From the NCBI GenBank assembly GCA_947490605.1, contig CANLHE010000009.1:1-12673 (forward strand): 12,673 bases of DNA, written 5' to 3'. The notes beneath the pieces were generated by a model, which saw only the letters and a list, made by a program, of their open reading frames with translations, had not been told where the DNA came from and made no database searches. Source of the stretch: Actinomycetota bacterium. GTDB taxonomy: Bacteria > Actinomycetota > Actinomycetes > Nanopelagicales > Nanopelagicaceae. Shown here piece after piece: positions 6,327-12,380 of this stretch. Position numbers and translations under genes: made by a program. How positions within the stretch are numbered: position 1 is the first letter of the stretch; every line of letters begins with the position of its first letter.

Positions 6327-6875
6327 TTATTCAGCAAGACGAGCTTTAACCATCTGTTGGAGGAGTTTCTCATCAACCTTCCAGTCATTAGGTACAGCAA
6401 TTGTTTTCTTATTTACTGTGTAATCAGTAAGTTTTGGTCTAAATTGGTTTAAAACTTTGGTGCTCCAAGGAGCAATCAAAATATATTTCTTTGTAACCGA
6501 GGCTCCAAATACATACCTAGTATCAAGTTTTAACATTGGTTGATTCCAAGCGATCACTAGTTCTAATTTTGGATATTTCTTAGTGATCGCTCTAAAGATT
6601 GCTTTAACAGTTTTAGCTTGTTTTGGATCTACGGATTTATAGTAATCACTTGGTTTTTCAAATCTTTTTGCAGATTTTGAACCCCTTGAATACATAACCA
6701 ATGCGTTGGCATGTGCTTGTGAGAAACCGTAATTATCCCGTAGGTGTGCGATTTGTTCTGGGTATTTCTTGCCTTCAACCTTTTTCATCACCGTAAACCA
6801 AAATTTCATTGATTCGCCATACTTCTTTTCTATGGCAGGAAAATGGGACTCTCTACTGGAATCTTTTGGCGGCAT
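6327..6875 (-). CDS. DUF4287-DUF1801 two-domain protein of unknown function
   Basis: A basic, soluble 182-residue protein that appears to join two small conserved domains. Residues about 11-63 (HFPAIEKKYGESMKFW, then HANALVMYSRG) match the DUF4287 pattern as I recall it. Residues about 78-178 (YYKSVDPKQAKTVKAIFRAI, WNQPMLKL, YILIAPWS) look like DUF1801, the YdhG/Fra-like fold sometimes named iron chaperone. Lysine is very frequent, so nucleic-acid or anionic ligand binding is possible but unproven. It follows the nitroreductase gene by 9 bp on the same strand, with no -10 or Shine-Dalgarno of its own, so the two form a probable operon. No catalytic residues can be named. Confidence 0.75.
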   Translation of the reverse strand: MPPKDSSRESHFPAIEKKYGESMKFWFTVMKKVEGKKYPEQIAHLRDNYGFSQAHANALVMYSRGSKSAKRFEKPSDYYKSVDPKQAKTVKAIFRAITKKYPKLELVIAWNQPMLKLDTRYVFGASVTKKYILIAPWSTKVLNQFRPKLTDYTVNKKTIAVPNDWKVDEKLLQQMVKARLAE

Positions 6876-6884
6876 TGATTTAGT

Positions 6885-7640
6885 TTATTTTTGTTTCTTT
6901 GGCTTAAACAAAATCTCATCGACACCAATGCGGTTAGCCTTAAAGGAGTTCACGGGTGAATCACTTGGGTAGCCAATTGCCATTCCGCAAAGCAATCGAT
7001 AATCCTTTGGTATATCAAACTCTTTTCTTACTACATCATCCCAAATATTTACCGCCCCTTGGGCGCAGGTGCCAAGTCCAAAACCATGTGCTGAGAGCAT
7101 TAAATTTTCCATCATAAGACCTGCATCAGATGCTGCGTAGATGTGAAGGCTTTTATGAATATAGATAAACATTTCAACTGGTGCGCCAAAGAATGAGTAA
7201 TTCTTACCCCATTGTTTATCTCGTGCCTCTCGGTCACCTCGTTTAACGCCAAATAATTCATATAATTCTTTACCCACACGTTGAGCTCTAGGTCTTAACT
7301 CTTTTACATATGGCTTAACAATGCTGCGATTACTAGTTGGCAGACCGTAACGGGTGAAGATAAGGCGTAGTTTATTTTTAACGCCCTTGCGCATAATTTT
7401 TGAGAGAACAGCCCACCGAGATAAAAACTCATTACTTATACGATCCTTAACTTCACCGGTTGCGACTGCAACTTTGAATGGTCGAGTATTGGACCAACTC
7501 GGCGCTGTTAATGCGTCAGTTAAAATCTGATCGATTATTTCTTGCGGAACTAAGGTGGGTAGAAAATCACGAGTGGATCTACGAGATGCTAAAAATTGCG
7601 AAACCCAAGCAGCATCACGGTCGTTTAAATTTGAACTCAC
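6885..7640 (-). CDS. Nitroreductase family protein (FMN-dependent NAD(P)H oxidoreductase)
   Basis: A 251-residue member of the NfsB/FRase-like flavin fold, which reduces nitro groups, quinones or similar compounds with NAD(P)H. The FMN-binding N-terminal RRSTRDF (20-26) is followed by APSWSNTRPFKV (46-57), where the usual N-xQPW/F pattern reads N-TRPF. The second FMN-contact block, SDAGLMMENLMLSAHGFGLG (171-190), then TCAQGA, is well preserved, and GYPSDSPVNSFKANR-type sequence closes the domain (223-237). A central insertion (about 85-145), rich in basic residues, is longer than in the minimal family. The start is a GTG at 7640, supported by TAAGAT exactly 6 nt upstream. It precedes the DUF4287-DUF1801 gene and follows tRNA-Val by 30 bp. 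Physiological substrate unknown. Confidence 0.88.
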   Translation of the reverse strand: MSSNLNDRDAAWVSQFLASRRSTRDFLPTLVPQEIIDQILTDALTAPSWSNTRPFKVAVATGEVKDRISNEFLSRWAVLSKIMRKGVKNKLRLIFTRYGLPTSNRSIVKPYVKELRPRAQRVGKELYELFGVKRGDREARDKQWGKNYSFFGAPVEMFIYIHKSLHIYAASDAGLMMENLMLSAHGFGLGTCAQGAVNIWDDVVRKEFDIPKDYRLLCGMAIGYPSDSPVNSFKANRIGVDEILFKPKKQK

Positions 7641-7646
7641 CTAGGT

Positions 7647-7652
7647 ATCTTA
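7647..7652 (-). promoter_or_regulatory. Candidate -10 box of the nitroreductase gene (TAAGAT)
   Basis: TAAGAT on the minus strand, then 6 nt (ACCTAG) and a GTG start. It lies in the 30-bp gap below tRNA-Val and repeats the marC hexamer and spacing, supporting GTG 7640 as a leaderless start. Confidence 0.55.
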
Positions 7653-7670
7653 CAGGAGTGATTATTTGAG

Positions 7671-7742
7671 TGGACGATACTGGGATCGAACCAGTGACCC
7701 CTTCCATGTCAAGGAAGTACGCTACCGCTGCGCTAATCGTCC
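7671..7742 (-). tRNA. tRNA-Val (anticodon GAC)
   Basis: Folds as a complete cloverleaf of 72 nt including the discriminator A. The acceptor GGACGAT pairs with ATCGTCC, and the D stem is GCGC/GCGT. The anticodon stem CTTCC/GGAAG carries loop TTGACAT, giving anticodon GAC. The T stem is ACTGG/CCAGT with loop TTCGATC. The 3' CCA is not encoded (CTC follows). GAC reads the valine codons GUC and GUU. It sits between the nitroreductase gene (same strand) and the divergent MFS gene. Confidence 0.96.
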
Positions 7743-7750
7743 GTTTTAGT

Positions 7751-7756
7751 AGATTA
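7751..7756 (-). promoter_or_regulatory. Candidate -10 box of tRNA-Val (TAATCT)
   Basis: TAATCT on the minus strand lies 8 nt before the first tRNA base, so transcription would start within a base or two of the mature 5' end. It lies 4 bp from the proposed MFS -10 box on the other strand. The -35 match is weak. Confidence 0.35.
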
Positions 7757-7760
7757 AATA

Positions 7761-7766
7761 TACACT
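7761..7766 (+). promoter_or_regulatory. Candidate -10 box of the MFS gene (TACACT)
   Basis: TACACT followed by 6 nt (TAATTT) and the ATG at 7773, with no purine-rich ribosome binding site. This fits leaderless expression. The 30-bp gap to tRNA-Val holds outward promoters in both directions. Confidence 0.5.
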
Positions 7767-7772
7767 TAATTT

Positions 7773-8957
7773 ATGAGCAAAAATATCTCGGCAGATTTAA
7801 TGCTTAGCCTAAAACGGGCAAAATTCGCCACGGTGATTGCCTTTATCTTAAATGGGTTTGCCCTTGGTACCTTGATAGCTCGAATCCCAGATATAAAAAA
7901 GAGTTTACTTCTAACTAATTCTCAAGTTGGAATCTCACTTCTCCTAGTTGCAATTGGTGTATTTATCGCGTTGAAACCAGCTGGAAAACTCTGTGCAAAG
8001 TTTGGGAGCCGGCCAATAATTGTGTTTGGTACGTTCGCTATTTCATTCGCAACGGCAGCGATTGCCTTTTCAAATACTTTAACTGAATTAAGAGTTTCCT
8101 TATTTCTCTTGGGATTTGCAACGGCAATGCACGATATAGCCATGAATGCCCATGCAGTTACTCTGGAAAAGAAAAGTAGCAAGAGGATGATGGGCTTCTT
8201 CCACGCCAATTTCTCCATCGGGACTTTACTTGGTGGTCTATTTGGTGGATTGCTTTCTCAATTTGAAATCTCACTCTCCGTTCAAGAGTTAAGCATTTCC
8301 ATTGCTTACCTTATTGTCTTGTTATTCATCAAAGATTTATATCTACCAGCAAGTGCGGATATTCATATAAAAGAGGAAAACTTTGTTAAAAGTAAAAGTC
8401 CAGGGATTTTTTGGATACTTGGTTTGTTTGGGTTATGTGCAGCGATGGGTGAGGGAGCAGCCGGTGACTGGGGTGGAGTATTGGCGAGAGAAAGCTTTAA
8501 TGCTTCACCATTTGTTTCCACCTTGCCATACATCGTCTACTCATTGATGATGGTCGTTGGTCGCCTATCTTGCGATCGATTGGCAACTCGATTTGGATCT
8601 GCAAATGCAATTCGAGGTGGTGGATTTATCAGCGGAACTGGATTAGCTATTGGGTTAGTTATTGGCAACACCGGGGGAGTAATTTTTGGTTGGTTTTGTA
8701 TTGGGTTAGGACTTTCAATTGTTATGCCGCTGATTTTTAGTGCGGCCGGTGAATTAGCGCATGGAAAATACAACGGGCAAGTAGCGCCCTCAGTTGCGGT
8801 TGCTCGCGTTTCTGGTACTGCCTACTTTGGATTTATGGTCGGTCCACCATTAATTGGCTTTATCTCAGACCATATTGAACTTCGTTGGTCGATGCTGTTA
8901 GTAGTTGGGCTATCTTATTTAATGCTTCTTGCTGGAAAATACGCAAAAACTAATTAA
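7773..8957 (+). CDS. MFS transporter, YbjJ-like
   Basis: A 394-residue major facilitator with 12 hydrophobic segments, at about residues 17-35, 51-67, 81-99, 105-123, 141-160, 173-186, 211-225, 247-265, 282-298, 301-325, 349-366 and 371-388. Between segments 2 and 3 the loop LCAKFGSRP resembles the family's G-x-x-x-D-R-x-G-R-R signature, with divergence. GEGAAGDWGGVLARE (226-240) corresponds to the EGAxADWSxxYLR-type motif that I associate with YbjJ/FucP-like transporters. Substrate unknown; the downstream sugar-phosphate isomerase genes make a sugar tempting but do not prove it. The final 4 bp overlap the convergent cupin gene. Confidence 0.85.
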   Translation: MSKNISADLMLSLKRAKFATVIAFILNGFALGTLIARIPDIKKSLLLTNSQVGISLLLVAIGVFIALKPAGKLCAKFGSRPIIVFGTFAISFATAAIAFSNTLTELRVSLFLLGFATAMHDIAMNAHAVTLEKKSSKRMMGFFHANFSIGTLLGGLFGGLLSQFEISLSVQELSISIAYLIVLLFIKDLYLPASADIHIKEENFVKSKSPGIFWILGLFGLCAAMGEGAAGDWGGVLARESFNASPFVSTLPYIVYSLMMVVGRLSCDRLATRFGSANAIRGGGFISGTGLAIGLVIGNTGGVIFGWFCIGLGLSIVMPLIFSAAGELAHGKYNGQVAPSVAVARVSGTAYFGFMVGPPLIGFISDHIELRWSMLLVVGLSYLMLLAGKYAKTN

Positions 8958-9298
8958 TTTCGCCCGAAATCATCCTCAACACGTTCAATATCATCTTCAC
9001 CAAAATAGCTTCCGGTTTGTACTTCAATAAATATTAACTCGTTACTTCCAGTATTACTGATTCGGTGAAGGCAACCTTGTGGGACTTCAATAATTGAACC
9101 CCGAGATACTTGCTGAACTTTTCCATCAAGTGTTACCTCACCGCTGCCATCGGTTATGTACCAATGCTCACTGCGCTTTTGATGGCGTTGGTAGGAGATG
9201 CGTTTACCGGGGGAGAGATGGATTGATTTAACTTTGTATGTGCCACCTTCTTGCAGCACCTCATACCGGCCCCAAGGGCGTTCAGCTTTTTCTAGCAT
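8954..9298 (-). CDS. Phosphomannose isomerase type II-like cupin
   Basis: A 114-residue single-cupin protein matching the C-terminal isomerase domain of bifunctional GDP-mannose pyrophosphorylase/phosphomannose isomerases, here on its own. RPWGRYEVL (7-15) opens the domain. The first metal box includes SYQRHQKRSEHWYI (35-48) with H39, E44 and H45. The second includes VPQGCLHRI (72-80) with H78. The tail IEVQTGSYFGEDDIERVEDDFGR (91-113) is the family signature. The predicted reaction is mannose-6-phosphate to fructose-6-phosphate with a divalent metal. TAAAGT lies 6 nt before the ATG. It diverges from the class I isomerase across 29 bp and its stop overlaps the MFS stop. Confidence 0.88.
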   Translation of the reverse strand: MLEKAERPWGRYEVLQEGGTYKVKSIHLSPGKRISYQRHQKRSEHWYITDGSGEVTLDGKVQQVSRGSIIEVPQGCLHRISNTGSNELIFIEVQTGSYFGEDDIERVEDDFGRN

Positions 9299-9304
9299 GG
9301 AAAT

Positions 9305-9310
9305 ACTTTA
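9305..9310 (-). promoter_or_regulatory. Candidate -10 box of the cupin gene (TAAAGT)
   Basis: TAAAGT on the minus strand, then 6 nt (ATTTCC) and the cupin ATG. It lies 5 bp from the opposed manA -10 box, so the two leaderless promoters are back to back. Confidence 0.6.
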
Positions 9311-9315
9311 ACCTT

Positions 9316-9321
9316 TAAACT
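9316..9321 (+). promoter_or_regulatory. Candidate -10 box of manA (TAAACT)
   Basis: TAAACT, then 6 nt (ACTCAG) and the ATG at 9328, supporting that ATG over the in-frame one at 9346. Any -35 would fall inside the cupin gene's coding sequence. Confidence 0.6.
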
Positions 9322-9327
9322 ACTCAG

Positions 9328-10344
9328 ATGAGCAATTCAATCGCTATGCCGTCCAAATTACCCTCAAATCAATTTGATCATTTCTATAAAGGCGGAAATC
9401 GGATCGGTAAATTGCGTAATGGTCCAGGCGGACCAATGCGGCCAGAGGAGTGGATTGGCTCTACTACCACCAGATTTGGCGAAGCGGTAAATGGTTTATC
9501 TAAATTATCCGACGGGCGATTGCTCAAGGATGCCATCAATGTAGATCCAGTTTCCTGGTTAGGTGAAAAGCATTTAGAAAAGTTTGGCAACTCAATCGAG
9601 ATACTAGTTAAGTTACTAGATCCCGATCAACGACTGCCAGTTCATTACCATCCAAATCAAAGCTTTGCTAAAGAAAAGCTTCATATGAATCATGGCAAAA
9701 CTGAGGCGTGGATAATTTTAGATGCACCAGTTGGTGCAAAGGTGGGCATTGGTTTTAAGAAACAGATGAGTAAGGCTGACGTCGCAGCTTTAGTTAAAGC
9801 TCATAACTCACAGGGATTACTAGATTCCTTAGTTTTCAAAGAGGTAAAGGCCGGGGATGCGGTGTTTGTGCCAGCAGGTGTTGCACATGCAATCGAATCT
9901 GGAATATTTGTCCTAGAGCTACAAGAGCCAACCGATCTTTCAATTCTACTTGAGTGGGATGGCTTTGCAGGTGGTGGTGATAAGGATGGACATTTAAACC
10001 TTGGCTTTGATACCGCTTTAGACGCATTGCGGTTGTCACCGCTTTCGGAAGCAGAGGATAAAGAGATCATAAGTAGATTTGAAAGCAGTGCTGCAAAATC
10101 ACACCCGATATTTAAATCAGTTGCAGATCCATTTTTTAGAGCGGATTATTTAACTGGTGATGACAAAAAGGTTGAGGCTGGATTTGGATTATTTCTCTGT
10201 CTTTCTGGTGACGGAGAATTATTTTTTGAAAATGCTGGCAAATTAGGTATCAAAGCTGGAGATGCAGTAGTTGTTCCATATTCTGCTGGAAGTTTTGTCG
10301 TTAACAACTGCGCTGGAATTTTGTCTCGTCCACCTGCTGCTTAA
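9328..10344 (+). CDS. manA: Mannose-6-phosphate isomerase, class I-like
   Basis: A 338-residue zinc-dependent double-cupin enzyme of the ManA group (COG1482-like), predicted to interconvert mannose-6-phosphate and fructose-6-phosphate. Visible landmarks are GGNRIGKLR (22-30), EEWIGSTTTRFGE (40-52), the metal box HYH (106-108), then HGKTEAW (122-128), and VPAGVAHAIESG (181-192) with H187. LELQEPTDLSILLEWDGF (196-213) follows, and the C-terminal part (about 265-335) forms a second beta-rich cupin-like region. The early WIGST block is typical of a subfamily found in sugar-use loci, so another aldose phosphate remains possible. It is unusual to see it head to head with a type II cupin isomerase. 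The stop is 8 bp from the end of tRNA-Cys. Confidence 0.88.
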   Translation: MSNSIAMPSKLPSNQFDHFYKGGNRIGKLRNGPGGPMRPEEWIGSTTTRFGEAVNGLSKLSDGRLLKDAINVDPVSWLGEKHLEKFGNSIEILVKLLDPDQRLPVHYHPNQSFAKEKLHMNHGKTEAWIILDAPVGAKVGIGFKKQMSKADVAALVKAHNSQGLLDSLVFKEVKAGDAVFVPAGVAHAIESGIFVLELQEPTDLSILLEWDGFAGGGDKDGHLNLGFDTALDALRLSPLSEAEDKEIISRFESSAAKSHPIFKSVADPFFRADYLTGDDKKVEAGFGLFLCLSGDGELFFENAGKLGIKAGDAVVVPYSAGSFVVNNCAGILSRPPAA

Positions 10345-10352
10345 TTTTTTAT

Positions 10353-10426
10353 TGGAGGTCGGAACGGGATTTGAACCCGTGTAGCGGGATTTGCAGTCCC
10401 GAGCCTCGCCTCTCGGCCATCCGACC
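10353..10426 (-). tRNA. tRNA-Cys (anticodon GCA)
   Basis: A complete cloverleaf. The acceptor GGTCGGA pairs with TCCGACC, and a three-pair D stem GCC/GGC has loop GAGAGGCGA. The anticodon stem CGGGA/TCCCG holds loop CTGCAAA (anticodon GCA). The T stem is ACGGG/CCCGT. The discriminator is T, as expected for cysteine (U73), and the 3' CCA is encoded (10353-10355), unlike the other two tRNAs here. It lies 36 bp downstream of tRNA-Gly on the same strand. Confidence 0.96.
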
Positions 10427-10462
10427 TAGCTTTTATTTAGTAAGACTTAACATTTTATAGAG

Positions 10463-10535
10463 AGCGGACGACCGGGTTCGAACCGGCGACCTGAACCTTG
10501 GCAAGGTTCCGCGCTACCAACTGCGCTACGTCCGC
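10463..10535 (-). tRNA. tRNA-Gly (anticodon GCC)
   Basis: A complete 73-nt cloverleaf. The acceptor GCGGACG pairs with CGTCCGC, the D stem is GCGC/GCGC, and the anticodon stem GAACC/GGTTC carries loop TTGCCAA (anticodon GCC). The T stem is GCCGG/CCGGT with loop TTCGAAC. The discriminator is T and CCA is not encoded (CTC follows). It is probably cotranscribed with tRNA-Cys and divergent from pabB. Confidence 0.97.
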
Positions 10536-10570
10536 GTATTACGAGGGTGAAATCTATCGCATCCGGCCAC

Positions 10571-10580
10571 TGTGCGCACA
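10571..10580. repeat. 10-bp perfect palindrome TGTGCGCACA
   Basis: TGTGCGCACA lies in the 91-bp gap between divergent tRNA-Gly and pabB and equals its own reverse complement. Its GC content stands out from the surrounding DNA. It could be an operator for either side, but no known regulator is recognised. Confidence 0.3.
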
Positions 10581-10615
10581 TTTGAATTTATTACACCGTA
10601 AACGGGCGTTCGCGG

Positions 10616-10621
10616 TAGCGT
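10616..10621 (+). promoter_or_regulatory. Candidate -10 box of pabB (TAGCGT)
   Basis: TAGCGT followed by 5 nt (TAAAC) and the ATG at 10627, with no Shine-Dalgarno site. This supports ATG 10627 as a leaderless start of the pab operon. Confidence 0.45.
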
Positions 10622-10626
10622 TAAAC

Positions 10627-11613
10627 ATGGAGAAAATTGATGCAAGCTTTTGGATGGGCAACCGGCTTGCAACAGAATGCGTTGAGATCTCAACTGACCC
10701 AGCCAGCCTTAACAAACCTGGATTTTGGGCGGTCGTAAATACTTTTGAGGGAAATTGGATCTGCGCACGGTTTGCAAAAGTTATTGATGCACCACTTCCA
10801 CAATCTACTTGGCAGCCGCTTGCTGGTAATTGGGAATCATCTTTAAACCAGGTGCAATACGAGAGCAATGTCGAATTAATTAAGGAGAAGATTGCTCAAG
10901 GTGATATCTATCAGGTTAATTTGTGTCGAATCCTGACCACAGATTGCGACCAATCACTACTTGGCTTAGCTGGCAGATTGCAGCAGTCAAATCCGGCGCC
11001 TTATTCAAGTTATTTAAAGTTACCAAATTTAGAGATTGCATCTGCTTCCCCTGAGTTATTTCTTGAGCGAAGTGGGAAGAGAATTAAATCCACTCCAATA
11101 AAGGGGACTGCAACAAGTGACGCATTTGGGGAGAAAGACAAGGCAGAGAATGTGATGATTGTTGATCTAATGCGTAATGATTTTGGCAGTATCTGTGAAA
11201 GTGGAAGTGTTGATGTACCAAGATTGCTGGCCACGCAGGAGCACCCAGGTTTGTTTCATCTAGTCTCTGATGTAGTTGGAACTCTAAGAAGTGATATTAA
11301 CTGGGAGGATATTTCAGAGCATCTACTTCCAGCAGGTTCAATAAGTGGCGCACCAAAGTCATCTGCCTTAAAAACAATTGCACAAATCGAACAAGTTGCG
11401 CGAGGTCCATACTGCGGTGTGATTGGTTGGGTTGAAGGAGATAAAGCATTGCTATCAGTTGGAATTCGAATTTTTTGGTCAGAAAGTGATGGAAAGATTC
11501 ACTTTGGAACTGGTGCTGGTATTACCTGGCAAAGTGATCCAAACCAAGAGTGGGAAGAGACCCAATTGAAGGCAAAGCGATTAACGGCAATTGCATCTGG
11601 GGTGCTGGTATGA
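10627..11613 (+). CDS. pabB: Aminodeoxychorismate synthase component I
   Basis: Converts chorismate, with ammonia from a PabA glutaminase, to 4-amino-4-deoxychorismate for folate synthesis. At 328 residues it is a short form: about 75 N-terminal residues, then the chorismate-binding domain (about 76-325). Key blocks are GDIYQVNL (92-99), ASASPELFLE (138-147), PIKGT (157-161), ENVMIVDLMRND (174-185), PAGSISGAPK (235-244) and GTGAGIT (294-300). K159 in PIKGT marks an aminodeoxychorismate synthase; anthranilate synthases have PIAGT. The open frame continues upstream into tRNA-Gly, so the ATG at 10627 is chosen; it has TAGCGT 5 nt before it. The stop overlaps pabC by ATGA. No pabA is in the window; an amphibolic TrpG/PabA elsewhere may serve. 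Confidence 0.93.
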   Translation: MEKIDASFWMGNRLATECVEISTDPASLNKPGFWAVVNTFEGNWICARFAKVIDAPLPQSTWQPLAGNWESSLNQVQYESNVELIKEKIAQGDIYQVNLCRILTTDCDQSLLGLAGRLQQSNPAPYSSYLKLPNLEIASASPELFLERSGKRIKSTPIKGTATSDAFGEKDKAENVMIVDLMRNDFGSICESGSVDVPRLLATQEHPGLFHLVSDVVGTLRSDINWEDISEHLLPAGSISGAPKSSALKTIAQIEQVARGPYCGVIGWVEGDKALLSVGIRIFWSESDGKIHFGTGAGITWQSDPNQEWEETQLKAKRLTAIASGVLV

Positions 11614-12380
11614 AGTTCTTAATAAATGGTGTTATGCAAGATGACCTGGCTAAATTGCCGTATTCAAACTCGCTTTTAAGAGGCGATGGCTTGTTTGAAA
11701 CAATCTTAACTATTGATCAGAAAGTTGTGGCTTGGGATCGACATTACGCCAGACTTGAAAAATCCGCCAAACAAATACTTATCACCCTGCCAGCACGGAT
11801 TGACATTGAGGTGGGAATTGAAAAAATACTAGCAAATGCAACCGGTGAATCTAGATTACGTCTAAATGTTTTAGCCGATGGTGATTGGTTTATTACCTTA
11901 GAGCCGGTTAGTGGAGGTAAAGAATCTATTTCGTTAATGAAAATTAATGAACCGAAGATCTCCAAAGGGGCATTAAGTGGCATTAAATCTATTTCTTATG
12001 GGGAGTCATTATTAGCTGTCAGAAAAGCTAGTGCTGCTGGATTTGATGATGGCATATTTCTAAATGAAAACGCAGATGTGGTTGAAACTGCTCTTTCTAA
12101 TCTTTTAATTCTCACCGAAGCTGGCTGGCTAACCCCACCGCTATCTACTGGTTGCTTGCCAGGTATTTCACGTGAATTACTAATCAAATGGTTTGAAGTA
12201 AGTGAGCGTGAGTTTAAATTTGAAGAGTTATTAGATGCAAAGGCGGTTTATGCCACCTCATCAATTAGATTAATTCAGCCTGTTGGCAAGGTTGAAGACA
12301 GATTGTTTGGCAAGAATTTGCTGGGGGAAGAGTTAATTGAGAATTTCAGGAGCAAATTGTTTAGTAATATGAATCCATGA
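11610..12380 (+). CDS. pabC: 4-amino-4-deoxychorismate lyase
   Basis: A PLP enzyme of fold type IV that splits aminodeoxychorismate into p-aminobenzoate and pyruvate, completing the step begun by PabB. It has 256 residues, a normal length. LRGDGLFETI (23-32) is the family opening. K126 in SGIKSISYGESLLA (123-136) is the likely PLP lysine, E159 in VVETALSN (157-164) the cofactor nitrogen contact, and GCLPGISR (181-188) the phosphate loop region. Fold type IV also includes D-amino-acid and branched-chain aminotransferases; position after pabB favours the lyase. The ATG at 11610 overlaps the pabB stop (ATGA), so translation is coupled. Frames reading further upstream merely run inside pabB. The end again overlaps the next gene by ATGA. 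Confidence 0.93.
   Translation: MKFLINGVMQDDLAKLPYSNSLLRGDGLFETILTIDQKVVAWDRHYARLEKSAKQILITLPARIDIEVGIEKILANATGESRLRLNVLADGDWFITLEPVSGGKESISLMKINEPKISKGALSGIKSISYGESLLAVRKASAAGFDDGIFLNENADVVETALSNLLILTEAGWLTPPLSTGCLPGISRELLIKWFEVSEREFKFEELLDAKAVYATSSIRLIQPVGKVEDRLFGKNLLGEELIENFRSKLFSNMNP

Noticed and set aside
7922..8773. Open frames on the minus strand opposite the MFS gene
   Set aside because: Shadows of a membrane-protein gene; no family resemblance and no start signal.
9384..10070. Minus-strand frames opposite manA
   Set aside because: Proline/serine-rich shadow products that overlap conserved metal-binding codons of manA.
10345..10350. T-run after the manA stop as an intrinsic terminator
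   Set aside because: Six Ts are present but I find no stable hairpin directly before them. The downstream tRNA-Cys is on the opposite strand.
10498..10626. Upstream in-frame extension of pabB beginning with ATG at 10498
   Set aside because: The first 38 bp lie inside tRNA-Gly on the other strand and the added residues do not resemble PabB. The ATG at 10627 has a -10-like box at the usual distance.
11550..11609. Upstream extension of pabC to 11550
   Set aside because: It would lie wholly inside the conserved C-terminus of pabB. ATG 11610 overlaps the pabB stop as ATGA and gives the normal PabC N-terminus.
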